A stretch of 64,000 nucleotides of DNA from Kribbella caucasensis (GTDB lineage Bacteria > Actinomycetota > Actinomycetes > Propionibacteriales > Kribbellaceae): assembly GCF_004361855.1 (NCBI RefSeq), contig NZ_SNWQ01000001.1:744001-808000 (forward strand), in the 5' to 3' direction. The position numbers and the translations under genes were made by a program. Below the pieces are notes generated by a model. That model saw only the letters and a list, made by a program, of their open reading frames with translations, had not been told where the DNA came from and ran no database searches. Every line of letters starts with the position of its first letter. The first letter of the stretch is position 1. This document shows, piece after piece, positions 1-7,607 of this stretch.

Positions 1-561
1 CTGATCTGTCAGGCGGATGAGGGCGGTTCGATCGACGCCAGCCCGTTCCAGGACTCGACCGGCCAACGCTGGCTCTACTGGAAGAACGACGGCAACGCGA
101 TCGGCGTCGACACCTGGATCTACGCTTCCCGGCTGTCCCCGGACGGCCTCACCCTGACCGGCGAGCCCACCCGCCTGATCAAGCAAACCCTGCCGTGGGA
201 GGGCAACCTGGTCGAGGCGCCCTACCTGATCGAACGCGCCGGCAAGTTCCACCTCTTCTACTCCGCCAACGCCTACGACAAGGACACCTACGCCGTCGGC
301 CACGCCCTCTGCACCACCCCCGCCGGCCCCTGCACCAAATCCGGCGACCCGATCCTGGTGAGCTCGAACGACGCCGCCGGCCCCGGCCACAACATGGTCC
401 TCCACAAGGACAACACCGATTGGTTCATCTACCACGCCTGGGACCCCGCCCTAGTAGGCATCGACCCACCCGGCCGAACCATGTGGCTCTCCCAACTAAC
501 CTGGTCCGCCGACACCCCCAACGTCCAACCACCCCTTCGCAACAACCCGGCCAACCCGTGA
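1..561 (+). CDS. Glycoside hydrolase family 43-type protein, C-terminal part (gene begins outside the window)
   Basis: The first reading frame is open from base 1 to the TGA at 559-561, giving the last 186 residues. Segments such as DASPFQD, RWLYWKNDG, EAPYLIERAGKFHLFYSAN and GPGHN resemble the five-bladed propeller repeats of GH43 arabinanases and xylosidases; the E in VEAPYL fits the general-acid position and GHN the conserved blade motif of that family. Such enzymes cleave arabinose- or xylose-containing plant polysaccharides and are often secreted. The N-terminus, any signal peptide and any carbohydrate-binding module lie upstream, so substrate and location cannot be read here. Fold assignment is fairly safe; the exact activity is inference. 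Confidence 0.7.
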   Translation: MICQADEGGSIDASPFQDSTGQRWLYWKNDGNAIGVDTWIYASRLSPDGLTLTGEPTRLIKQTLPWEGNLVEAPYLIERAGKFHLFYSANAYDKDTYAVGHALCTTPAGPCTKSGDPILVSSNDAAGPGHNMVLHKDNTDWFIYHAWDPALVGIDPPGRTMWLSQLTWSADTPNVQPPLRNNPANP

Positions 562-564
562 TCG

Positions 565-610
565 TTGTCGAAGCAGCAAACCTGTGGATATGATTTAGGA
601 GTCATATGAT
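565..610 (+). promoter_or_regulatory. Putative promoter and operator of the toxin/antitoxin operon
   Basis: TTGTCG (565-570) and TATGAT (589-594) are separated by 18 bases and form a plausible sigma-70-type promoter. Just downstream TCATATGA (602-609) is a perfect 8-base palindrome, and ATATGAT occurs at 588-594 and again at 604-610. An operator overlapping the promoter is what autoregulated toxin/antitoxin operons usually have. This is read by eye. Confidence 0.45.
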
Positions 611-630
611 CTGAGTGACATAGTTCGCTG

Positions 631-1035
631 GTGCAGATCGACTGGCCGGCAGATTTCGACCGATGGCTCGATGCCCTGGAGGATCGAGCGGAGAAGGGAG
701 ACTCGCAGGCGAAACAGGTGCTGATCCTGGTCACGGCCGCCCTCAAACACCTTCAGGATCTCAGTGAAGCGCCGAGCCGTGACACGGAGACCGCGACACT
801 TCGATGGGTTCGGCAATCCGGGCGGCATCCGCTCTGGCGGGTATCGCATCCATATCGGGCGGGTGTGGCGGTGCGACTCATCTGCTGGTTCCCGCCAGAC
901 TCCGACACGGTCGTCGTCGCGCTCTTCGCGGGTGACAAGGCGCGGATCGGAGACGTGTTCTACAACTCCGTGGCCGGGCGAGCCGACGGACTGATCGATC
1001 AGTGGAAGCGGGAAGCGATGAGGAGGCAGCCATGA
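631..1035 (+). CDS. RelE/HigB-like toxin of a type II toxin/antitoxin pair
   Basis: A GTG-started ORF of 134 residues. The size, the early DWPADFDRWLDAL helix, the central basic strands (RWVRQSGRHPLWRVSHPYRAGVAVRL) and the LFAGDKARIGDVFYNS segment fit the phage Gp49-like/HigB branch of the RelE superfamily, whose members cut mRNA on the ribosome. No single catalytic residue set can be assigned by eye. The stop codon overlaps the start of the next gene (ATGA at 1032-1035), so the two are translationally coupled. The toxin-first order is typical of higBA rather than relBE. Confidence 0.7.
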   Translation: MQIDWPADFDRWLDALEDRAEKGDSQAKQVLILVTAALKHLQDLSEAPSRDTETATLRWVRQSGRHPLWRVSHPYRAGVAVRLICWFPPDSDTVVVALFAGDKARIGDVFYNSVAGRADGLIDQWKREAMRRQP

Positions 1036-1403
1036 GCGTGGACGACAGTGGTCCGACCTTTGTCCGTGGCAACGACCGTCTCAACCGGCTGCTGGCCAAG
1101 CCGGAGATCGCGGCCGGGGTAGCCGAGGTCGAGGCCGAGGCGCGTGAGATGGACCGGATCTACGCCGAGAACCTGGCGATGATCCGCCGCGCCGGCGATC
1201 TCACACAGGTAGAGGTCGCTGAGCGGCTCGGCGTCGGTCAAGCGGTGGTCTCCCGCCTCGAACACCGCAGTGACATGTTGCTTTCGACGTTGGCGTCCTA
1301 CCTGCACGCCACGGGCGCGCAGCAGCCGCGGATCGTGGTGCTGCTCAACGGCATGGAGGTCGAGCTCGACCTCGACCAGTTCCGGGAACCGAAGCCTGCC
1401 TAG
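1032..1403 (+). CDS. XRE-family antitoxin (helix-turn-helix) of the toxin/antitoxin pair
   Basis: The protein has 123 residues. The ATG at 1032 is preferred over an upstream GTG at 1002 because AGGAGG lies at 1021-1026, five bases ahead. The middle holds a Cro/C1-type helix-turn-helix: LTQVEVAERLGVGQAVVSRLEHRSDMLLSTL, roughly residues 57-87. Its role is inferred to be neutralising the toxin and repressing the operon through the upstream palindrome. The C-terminus (VVLLNGMEVELDLDQF) is typical of antitoxins paired with Gp49-like toxins. Confidence 0.75.
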   Translation: MSVDDSGPTFVRGNDRLNRLLAKPEIAAGVAEVEAEAREMDRIYAENLAMIRRAGDLTQVEVAERLGVGQAVVSRLEHRSDMLLSTLASYLHATGAQQPRIVVLLNGMEVELDLDQFREPKPA

Positions 1404-1412
1404 TCCCCCGGC

Positions 1413-2777
1413 CTAGGTCCTCAGGACCCGGGTGAGGATTTTTAGGGCTTTGTGGAAGTCGGGGGTGGTGGGGGTTGCGTAGCCGATGACCAGGCCTGGT
1501 GGGCCGGGGATGCTGCGGCGGTAGTCGGAGAGGGGGGCGATGGCGACGCCGGCGGCGCGGGCTTGGGCGGCGACGGCTCGGTCGTCGACGTGGTCGGGGA
1601 GCAGGAGGGTGATGTGGAGGCCGGCGTCCTGGCCGATGATCTGGCCGTAGGGCGATAGGACGGTGCAGGTGTGGTTGCGGCGGTCGGCGTACAGGCGGCG
1701 GGAGCGGCGGACGACCTGGTCGAGGTAGCCGTCGCGGAGCATGGCTAGGAGAGCGGCCTGCATCGGCCAGGCGGGCCAGTCGGCCGAGGCCTCCCGGAGT
1801 GCGGTCAGCCGGTCGATGACGGGGGCCGCCGCGACCAGCCAGCCGAGGCGGAGGGCGGGGCTGAGCATCTTCGAGAGGGTGCCGAGGTGGACCACCCGGT
1901 CGAGGTCGAGCTGGGCCAGCGCGGGCAGCGGCGCCACGTCGTACCGGAACTCGCTGTCGTAGTCGTCCTCGATCAGGGTGGCCCCGGTCCGGCGCGCCCA
2001 GCGGACGAGTTCGTTGCGTCGGGCAACAGGGAGCCGGCCGCCGAGCGGGTACTGGTGGGACGGCGTGACGTAGACCGCCGACAGGTCGTCGCCGAGCGTG
2101 GACACCCGGAGGCCGTCGGCGTCGACCGGGACGTCGACGACCTCGAGCCCGTGGTCCTGGGCGGCGGTCACGGCGTTGAGGTAGCCCGGGTCCTCGATCG
2201 CGATCCGTTCGCCAGGGCGGGAGTTCGCGGTCAGCAAGAGGCGCAGACCGTGGACGGTGCCGTTGGTGATCAGCAGGTTCTCCGGGCCGCACGCGATACC
2301 GCGGACGCGGCCGATGTGCTCGGCCAGCGCGGACCGGAGTTCCGCGAGCCCGGCCGGATCCTCGTAACCGCGCGGTGGGGCCTGCGCCGATACCTCACGC
2401 CACGCTCGCCGCCAACCCGGATCCACTTGCGGGTGGATATAGGGAATGCCGGGCCGGAGGGTCAACAACGCGGGCCTGGTGTCCTCGGCCGGTCGTGCTC
2501 GTTGGCGTGGGGCGGGAGGCAGCGGTACGACGTCCGCCACGTAGGTGCCCGATCCCGTCCGTCCCGCGATCCAGCCCTCGGCGTGCAGTTGGTCGTACGC
2601 CGCCTGTGCGACCGAACGCGAAACCGCCAGCTCCTTGGCGAGCTCGCGGGTCGACGGCAACCGGTGTCCTGCCTGCAGCCGCCCGTCGCGGACCGCCGCA
2701 CGGAACTGCTCGGCCAGCTGCAGATGCAGGGGCACCCGAGCGGACCGGTCGAGGGTCAGCGGTAACGACGTCTGCAA
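1413..2777 (-). CDS. MocR-family transcriptional regulator (GntR domain fused to aminotransferase domain)
   Basis: The protein has 454 residues, usual for MocR/PdxR regulators. Residues 1-80 form a winged helix of GntR type (PLHLQLAEQFRAAVRDGRL, LPSTRELAKELAVSRSVAQAAYDQL). From about residue 110 it is a class I aminotransferase fold, with LIEDDYDSEFRYD and a PLP-lysine motif LGTLSKMLSPALRLGW. In MocR proteins this half senses PLP or another amine rather than catalysing. The start appears to be TTG. It is divergent from an FMN-binding PNPOx-like gene, with TGGAC direct repeats in the shared spacer, a common actinobacterial pairing that points to control of that gene. The ligand is not shown by the sequence. 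Confidence 0.85.
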   Translation of the reverse strand: MQTSLPLTLDRSARVPLHLQLAEQFRAAVRDGRLQAGHRLPSTRELAKELAVSRSVAQAAYDQLHAEGWIAGRTGSGTYVADVVPLPPAPRQRARPAEDTRPALLTLRPGIPYIHPQVDPGWRRAWREVSAQAPPRGYEDPAGLAELRSALAEHIGRVRGIACGPENLLITNGTVHGLRLLLTANSRPGERIAIEDPGYLNAVTAAQDHGLEVVDVPVDADGLRVSTLGDDLSAVYVTPSHQYPLGGRLPVARRNELVRWARRTGATLIEDDYDSEFRYDVAPLPALAQLDLDRVVHLGTLSKMLSPALRLGWLVAAAPVIDRLTALREASADWPAWPMQAALLAMLRDGYLDQVVRRSRRLYADRRNHTCTVLSPYGQIIGQDAGLHITLLLPDHVDDRAVAAQARAAGVAIAPLSDYRRSIPGPPGLVIGYATPTTPDFHKALKILTRVLRT

Positions 2778-2778
2778 G

Positions 2779-2829
2779 TGGACTACCTGATTCGATCGGG
2801 AATGGACCGTGCCAGCATGCCATTACGCT
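2779..2829. promoter_or_regulatory. Putative MocR operator and promoter between the divergent pair
   Basis: TGGAC occurs at 2779-2783 and 2803-2807, in the same orientation and 24 bases apart. Direct TGGAC half-sites of this kind are a recurrent element of MocR/PNPOx spacers. A possible -10 hexamer, TACGCT, lies at 2824-2829. That would put transcription start only about ten bases before the downstream GTG, suggesting a leaderless or nearly leaderless message. Confidence 0.45.
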
Positions 2830-2844
2830 GCCAGGCTCGACATC

Positions 2845-3534
2845 GTGACCATCACCACGACCACCCCCCTGCAGCCGACCGACCGGACCACGCTGCGCCG
2901 CTCCAAGGAACGCGCCGCGACCGACCGCGAGGTCCTGTACGACGTACTGCGGGCCGGCATGTTCTGCCACCTCGGTGTGATCCTCAACGGCGACCCGGTG
3001 GTCCTGCCCACGGCGTACGGGCTGGATCTCGACCAGGGGCCGGACGGGGTCATCTACCTGCACGGCTCGGTCGCGGCGCGAAGTGTGGTGGCGGCGCCGG
3101 AGCAGACCATCTGCGTGACGGTGACGCACACGGACGGGCTGGTCCTGGCCCGATCCGCGTTCCACCACTCGGTGAACTACAGGTCGGCCGTGATCTTCGG
3201 CGTACCGCGGCTGGTGGCCGACCCGGACGAGAAGCTGCACGGGCTGAACCGGATCGTCGACCACCTGGTACCCGGCCGGTCCACCGCGACCCGGCCGCCG
3301 AGCCGGAAGGAGCTGGCCAAGACGTCGGTACTGGCGTTGCCGCTCACGGAGGCCTCGGTCAAGACCCGGGACGGGGCGGCCAACGACGAAGAGCAGGATC
3401 TCGGCCTGCCCTACTGGGCCGGCGTGATCCCGCTCCGCGTCGTGGCCGGCGAACCGGTCACCAATCCTGATTCAGATTTACTGGTCCCGGCCCATGTCCG
3501 GACCAGGGCGAACCTGCTGGGCGCTCCCAGCTGA
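2845..3534 (+). CDS. Pyridoxamine 5'-phosphate oxidase-like FMN-binding protein
   Basis: The GTG at 2845 gives 229 residues and is preferred over a GTG at 2809 that would lie inside the promoter. No Shine-Dalgarno is visible, consistent with a leaderless transcript. The split-barrel flavin fold is indicated by MFCHLGVILNGDPVVLPTAYGLD, IYLHGSVAARSVV and a typical NYRSAVIFGVPRLV strand, as in the Pyridox_ox_2 family. These proteins bind FMN or F420 and reduce small molecules; true PdxH activity is not implied. The divergent MocR gene is the likely regulator. Confidence 0.8.
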   Translation: MTITTTTPLQPTDRTTLRRSKERAATDREVLYDVLRAGMFCHLGVILNGDPVVLPTAYGLDLDQGPDGVIYLHGSVAARSVVAAPEQTICVTVTHTDGLVLARSAFHHSVNYRSAVIFGVPRLVADPDEKLHGLNRIVDHLVPGRSTATRPPSRKELAKTSVLALPLTEASVKTRDGAANDEEQDLGLPYWAGVIPLRVVAGEPVTNPDSDLLVPAHVRTRANLLGAPS

Positions 3535-3543
3535 CCTGGAACT

Positions 3544-4347
3544 TCAGGCCGCCGTGCCCTTGTTGTAGCTCTTCTGGGCCCAGAAGTAGCCGACCAGCGC
3601 GATGGCGACGCACCAGGCGAGGGCGAGCCAGCCAGTGCCGCCGTCCATCGGCGCTCCCAGCAGCAGGTGTCGCAGGGTGTCGATGATCGCGGTGAACGGC
3701 TGGTACTCGGCGAACCAGCGGATGCCACTCGGCATCGACTCCAGCGGGATGAACGTGTTGCTCAGGAAGGGCAGCAGCAGGCTGATCGGCAGGACGATGT
3801 TGCTCGCCCCCTCCGCGGTCTTGCTGGTCAGGCCGAGCGCGATCGCGAACCAGGTCAGCGCGACGGTCACCGCGACCATCAACCCGGCCGCCAGAACCCA
3901 CTCCCCGAAAGTCGCGTTCGGGCGGAACCCGATCAGGACGGCGAACCCGATCACCAGCGCCAGGCTGGCGATTGTCAGGATCACGTTGCCCAGCACGTGC
4001 CCGGTCAGCACAGCCGGCCGGAAGATCGCCATCGTCCGGAACCTGGCGACGATGCCCTCGCTCATGTCCATGGCGGCGCCGACCGCGGGGGACATCGTGC
4101 CGGACGCGATGGACATCAGCAGGATGCCCGGGGTGAGGAAGTCGATGTAGTCGAAGCCCTCCCCGCCACCGAGACCGGCCGAGAAGGTGTCGCCGAAGAT
4201 CAGGCCGAACAGCAGCATCATGATCACCGGCATCCCGAGGGCGCCGAGCGACAGCCCGGGATAGCGCAGGGCGTGCCGCAGGTTGCGGCGCAGCATGGTG
4301 GCGGTGTCGGCCATCGGGTAGGCGGTGTTAGCCATTGGGGTGCTCAT
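3544..4347 (-). CDS. ABC-2 type exporter permease, DrrB family
   Basis: The protein has 267 residues with about six hydrophobic spans (for example LGALGMPVIMMLLFGLIFG and ILLMSIASGTMSPAVGAAM), the topology of ABC-2 permeases such as daunorubicin-resistance DrrB. Its start overlaps the stop of the ATPase gene by four bases, so the two subunits are co-translated. It would form the membrane channel for export of a drug, lipid or antibiotic. No biosynthetic cluster is adjacent, so the cargo is unknown. Confidence 0.85.
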   Translation of the reverse strand: MSTPMANTAYPMADTATMLRRNLRHALRYPGLSLGALGMPVIMMLLFGLIFGDTFSAGLGGGEGFDYIDFLTPGILLMSIASGTMSPAVGAAMDMSEGIVARFRTMAIFRPAVLTGHVLGNVILTIASLALVIGFAVLIGFRPNATFGEWVLAAGLMVAVTVALTWFAIALGLTSKTAEGASNIVLPISLLLPFLSNTFIPLESMPSGIRWFAEYQPFTAIIDTLRHLLLGAPMDGGTGWLALAWCVAIALVGYFWAQKSYNKGTAA

Positions 4348-5297
4348 TTGCTCGTCACTTTCTCGTTGTCGTTGGCGGTCGGCTGACCCGTGACGGCGAA
4401 GAACACGTCATCGAGGTCGGGGGTGTAGATGGTCAGCTCGTCCACCTCGAGGGAGGCATCGTCGATCCGGGCCAGCAGGGCGCGCAGGGTGTGCACGCTG
4501 CCGTCGCTCGGCACCAGGAGGACCAGCGACTCCTCGTCCCTGGACGCGGACGGCAACACCTGGCTGGCCAGCGCGAACTCTTCTGGTGCGGTGAACCGAA
4601 GCCGGATGTGCCCACCTGGAGCCAGCCGCTTCAGCTGCTCCGGGGTGCCCTGGGCAACCAACTTGCCGTGGTCCAGTACGGCGATCTGGTCGGCGAGCTG
4701 GTCCGCCTCCTCCAGGTACTGCGTGGTCAGCAGGACCGTGACGCCACCGGCGACCAGTTCCCGAATCAGCTGCCACATGCTGTGCCGGCTGCGCGGGTCG
4801 AGACCGGTGGTGGGCTCGTCCAGGAAGATGATCTGCGGGTTGCCGACCAGCGTCATCGCCAGATCGAGCCGGCGCTTCATCCCGCCGGAGTACGTCATCG
4901 CCACGTTCTTGCCGGCCTCGACCAGGTCGAACCGCTCGAGCAGCTCGTCCGCCCGGCGCCGGCCCTCGGCGCGACCAAGGTGGTACAGGTCGGCCATCAT
5001 GATCAGGTTCTCCCGGCCGGTGAGCAGGCCGTCGACCGCGGAGAACTGGCCGGTGACGCCGATCGCGGCGCGGACCGCCTCCGGGTCCTGGTGCAGGTCG
5101 TGGCCGGCCACCCGGATCTCGCCGGCGTCGGCGGTGATCAGGGTGGACAGGATCTGCACGACTGTGGTCTTGCCCGCGCCGTTCGGGCCGAGCAGGGAAA
5201 AGATGGTGCCTTTGGCAACGGTCAGGTCGATGCCGTCGAGCACGAGTTTGTCGCCGTAGGACTTCCGCAGTCCCCGGACCTCGATCGCTGCTGACAT
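4344..5297 (-). CDS. ABC exporter ATPase, DrrA family
   Basis: The protein has 317 residues. The Walker A motif GPNGAGKTT is at residues 38-46, the signature is YSGGMKRRLDLAMTL and Walker B is IIFLDEPTTGLDP. The C-terminal ~90 residues (GGHIRLRFTAPEEF to DLDDVFFAVTG) form the extension typical of DrrA-type multidrug ATPases. It energises the DrrB-like permease encoded downstream. The EXLDI gene upstream on the same strand is separated by 185 bases that contain an imperfect direct repeat (about 5315-5345 and 5356-5387) but no obvious terminator, so one transcript is likely. Confidence 0.88.
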   Translation of the reverse strand: MSAAIEVRGLRKSYGDKLVLDGIDLTVAKGTIFSLLGPNGAGKTTVVQILSTLITADAGEIRVAGHDLHQDPEAVRAAIGVTGQFSAVDGLLTGRENLIMMADLYHLGRAEGRRRADELLERFDLVEAGKNVAMTYSGGMKRRLDLAMTLVGNPQIIFLDEPTTGLDPRSRHSMWQLIRELVAGGVTVLLTTQYLEEADQLADQIAVLDHGKLVAQGTPEQLKRLAPGGHIRLRFTAPEEFALASQVLPSASRDEESLVLLVPSDGSVHTLRALLARIDDASLEVDELTIYTPDLDDVFFAVTGQPTANDNEKVTSK

Positions 5298-5482
5298 GGT
5301 TCCTCGCTTGTTTTCGGGCAGGCTCGCGCCGGCCGTGGTGTGGGTGGTCGTGTTCCGGGCAGGCTTCCGCCGGCCTGGGGTGTGTGGGTGCCGGGAGGAG
5401 AGCGTGCTCGACCAGCCGGGCGGCGCGGTTGCCGTCAGCCGCCGGTCGGGATGGTGCTGTTCAGTTGCTGGTGGTCAGTCGG

Positions 5483-6007
5483 TCAGATGTCCAGGTCCTC
5501 CACCGCGGGCCCGCTCGCGGCGTCCTCGACCAGGGCGTAGAGGTCCTCGGGGATCTGATCCCGTAGTTCCTCGATGGTGTCGACCACGGTCAGCGTCGAC
5601 TCGCCTTGCGCCATGCTCCAGGACTGGTCCGAGCTCCAGTTGCCGATCCAGCTGCGCCAGCCGGTGAGGTACTCCTCGTCGCTGGCGCCCTGGATGTACT
5701 GGTTGCGGCGGTCCGCGTGCAGGACGAACTTCCCGGTGCGGCTGCGGTAGATCTTGAAGGCCTCGTACCCGTTCTTGCTGGATCGGCCGCCCTCGGCGAG
5801 CAGTACGCCGGAGAACCGCTGCTTGCGGCCGGTCCCCCGGCCCACCCGCACGGTGATCTCGTCGTACCCCTCGAGCCGGCCTTCTTCCATCTCGACCCAG
5901 CGCCGGAGCGCGATCGAGATCGCGGACGACAGGTTGCCCGCGATCTCCTGGGCCCGCTTGTAGAGGGCCAGGTCGTCATCGGACACGTAGATCGTCTTGT
6001 TCGGCAT
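5483..6007 (-). CDS. EXLDI-family protein with ribbon-helix-helix-like N-terminus
   Basis: The protein has 174 residues. It ends in EDLDI, the C-terminal signature that names the EXLDI family, whose genes commonly sit beside DrrA/DrrB-type exporters. The first ~42 residues (KTIYVSDDDLALYKRAQEI, LSSAISIALRRWVEMEE) look like a CopG/Arc-type ribbon-helix-helix DNA-binding unit. The middle part is rich in beta strands and aromatic residues and has no known function. AGGAGG lies just ahead of the ATG. It is probably the first gene of the exporter operon and may regulate it; that role is inference from the N-terminus and the promoter palindromes. Confidence 0.75.
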   Translation of the reverse strand: MPNKTIYVSDDDLALYKRAQEIAGNLSSAISIALRRWVEMEEGRLEGYDEITVRVGRGTGRKQRFSGVLLAEGGRSSKNGYEAFKIYRSRTGKFVLHADRRNQYIQGASDEEYLTGWRSWIGNWSSDQSWSMAQGESTLTVVDTIEELRDQIPEDLYALVEDAASGPAVEDLDI

Positions 6008-6020
6008 GTTCTCTCTCCTC

Positions 6021-6058
6021 CTACGTAGAACTATACGTATGGGGTACGTACATGTCTA
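6021..6058 (-). promoter_or_regulatory. Promoter of the EXLDI-drrAB operon with three ACGT-centred palindromes
   Basis: On the minus strand TAGACA (6058-6053) and TATAGT (6035-6030) are exactly 17 bases apart, a near-consensus sigma-70 promoter. Three perfect 8-base palindromes, CTACGTAG (6021-6028), ATACGTAT (6033-6040) and GTACGTAC (6044-6051), sit 11-12 bases apart across the spacer, the -10 box and the start region. One-helical-turn spacing suggests cooperative binding of a dimeric repressor on one face of the DNA. AT-rich sequence is unusual in this genome. Confidence 0.65.
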
Positions 6059-6103
6059 CATATATGGCCGACGAGTTGCTCCGGAGCCTGAAATGATCGG
6101 CTC

Positions 6104-7030
6104 GTGGATACCGCCGAGGCCAGCTACGACCGGCTGATCGACGACGCCGCCGCGCTCTACGAGCAGGGTCAGTCGGCGACGGCGCTCCAGTTGATGGACT
6201 CCGTCGAGACCGAGCTGGGTGCCGAACTCGAGCCCTGGTCGGCCGAGCTCGCCCATCTCCGCGCCTGCCTGCTCGGCACGCTGGGCCGGACCGACGACGC
6301 TCTTCAGGTGCTCGTCACCGCGAGCGATGCGGGCGGCTGGTGGCACGAACAGATCCTGACCGAGGACGACGATCTAGCCGCCCTGCAGGACCTGCCGGCG
6401 TTCCGGGAGATCGTCCGGACGTCGCGTGAGCGCCGCAAGTCCGATCCGGTCGCACCGCTGATCGAGCTGCCCGCGGCCGGGCGTCCCGTAGTACGGGTTG
6501 TGGTGGCGTTGCATGGAGCGGGGCTGCGGGCTGGGCATGCGGCTCGGGAGTGGGCCGGGGTGCTCGAGGACGGTGCCGCGCTGGTGTGTGTCGAGTCGTC
6601 GCAGCTGATGTCACCGATGTACCGGACCTGGCCGGATCGGGCGAAGGCGGCCGAGGACATCGCGGCCGCGCTGGAGTACCTGCCGGCGGAGCTGCGCGGC
6701 CTGCCGATGATCGCGGCCGGCTTCTCGGCTGGTGGCCGGGCCGCGCTCGACTGGGCGCTGACGGGTCAGCCGGTTCCCGTGGCGGGCGTGGTCGTCCTTG
6801 GGCCTGCGCTCAGGGAACTGCCGGAGACTGCGCACTCGGCACTGTCTCCGGCAGTGGTTCTGATCGGAACGGATGACGAACTGGTCGAGGTCGTGGACGA
6901 AGCGACCGGGCAGCTCGAAGCGTTCGGGCTGACGATCGTGAAGCTGCCCGGCCTCGGGCACGAGTTCCCGGCGGACTTCGGCCCGCTGCGCGACGCGATC
7001 AGCGGGGCGAGTACAGCCAAGGGTGCTTGA
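6104..7030 (+). CDS. Alpha/beta-hydrolase with an N-terminal helical repeat region
   Basis: The protein has 308 residues and starts at GTG. Residues 1-115 are helical and TPR-like (ALQLMDSVETELG, AHLRACLLGTLGRTDDALQVL). From about 128 an alpha/beta-hydrolase core follows: VVVALHGAG (oxyanion loop), nucleophile motif GFSAGG with Ser208, a later LIGTDDELV strand for the acid and GLGHEF for the catalytic His near 289. The core resembles the phospholipase/carboxylesterase (Abhydrolase_2) group. No signal peptide is present, so it acts in the cytoplasm. The substrate is unknown. Its 3' end overlaps the convergent gene by 32 bases. Confidence 0.75.
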   Translation: MDTAEASYDRLIDDAAALYEQGQSATALQLMDSVETELGAELEPWSAELAHLRACLLGTLGRTDDALQVLVTASDAGGWWHEQILTEDDDLAALQDLPAFREIVRTSRERRKSDPVAPLIELPAAGRPVVRVVVALHGAGLRAGHAAREWAGVLEDGAALVCVESSQLMSPMYRTWPDRAKAAEDIAAALEYLPAELRGLPMIAAGFSAGGRAALDWALTGQPVPVAGVVVLGPALRELPETAHSALSPAVVLIGTDDELVEVVDEATGQLEAFGLTIVKLPGLGHEFPADFGPLRDAISGASTAKGA

Positions 7031-7607
7031 GGTCGAAGAACGTGGGCGGGCCGGCCGACAGCTTGTTCATCTCCTCCATCTGGGCCTGTAGCTCCGGTGG
7101 CGGCTCCTTCTTCTCGCCGATCCGGGCTTCTTCCTCGGAGGTGAAGTACATCGCCATCGTGTAGTCGCCGTCGTCGTACGACGCGACCTCGCTGCCGATG
7201 ACGTCCGGCCGGAACTCGGCCCACTTGTCCGCGTCCTGCTTCATCAGCTCGCGGGCGCGGTCCGGATCGGTGCCGTGGCCCTGCATCACCTGGACGAAGC
7301 CGGCCGTGTCCGGATCGCCCTGGAGGTCGAGGTCCACGTCCTCGGTGTCGTGGAAGGTGGCCTCATTGGTGAACAGCCCCGAGACTTCGCGCCACCACTG
7401 GTCCTGAGCCTGTCGGTCGCTGTTCTGCCGCGCGGCCTCGGCGGACTCGAACCGGGCAAGTGCGACGAATTCCCCGTCGTCCGTGACGCCTGCCGTCGTC
7501 CCCAGCCAGCCGGTCGCGTTCGGTGCGAGCTCCTCCGCCCACCGGTCGAACGCGGCATGGATCTGCTCGGCGTCTTGCGCATGTGCCTGAATGACCTGAA
7601 CGAACAT
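6999..7607 (-). CDS. Tandem dimeric alpha/beta-barrel (ABM-like) protein
   Basis: The protein has 202 residues. The ATG at 7607 is chosen because GGGAGGG precedes it closely, whereas the longer ORF lacks a ribosome site. Two similar halves begin MFVQVIQAHAQDAEQIHAAFDRW and GFVQVMQGHGTDPDRARELMKQ. Each is followed by a stress-response/monooxygenase-type ferredoxin-like strand (GEFVALARFESAEAARQ; GDYTMAMYFTSEEEAR), so one chain builds a pseudo-dimeric barrel. Catalytic residues cannot be assigned and the function is unknown. Confidence 0.7.
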   Translation of the reverse strand: MFVQVIQAHAQDAEQIHAAFDRWAEELAPNATGWLGTTAGVTDDGEFVALARFESAEAARQNSDRQAQDQWWREVSGLFTNEATFHDTEDVDLDLQGDPDTAGFVQVMQGHGTDPDRARELMKQDADKWAEFRPDVIGSEVASYDDGDYTMAMYFTSEEEARIGEKKEPPPELQAQMEEMNKLSAGPPTFFDLKHPWLYSPR

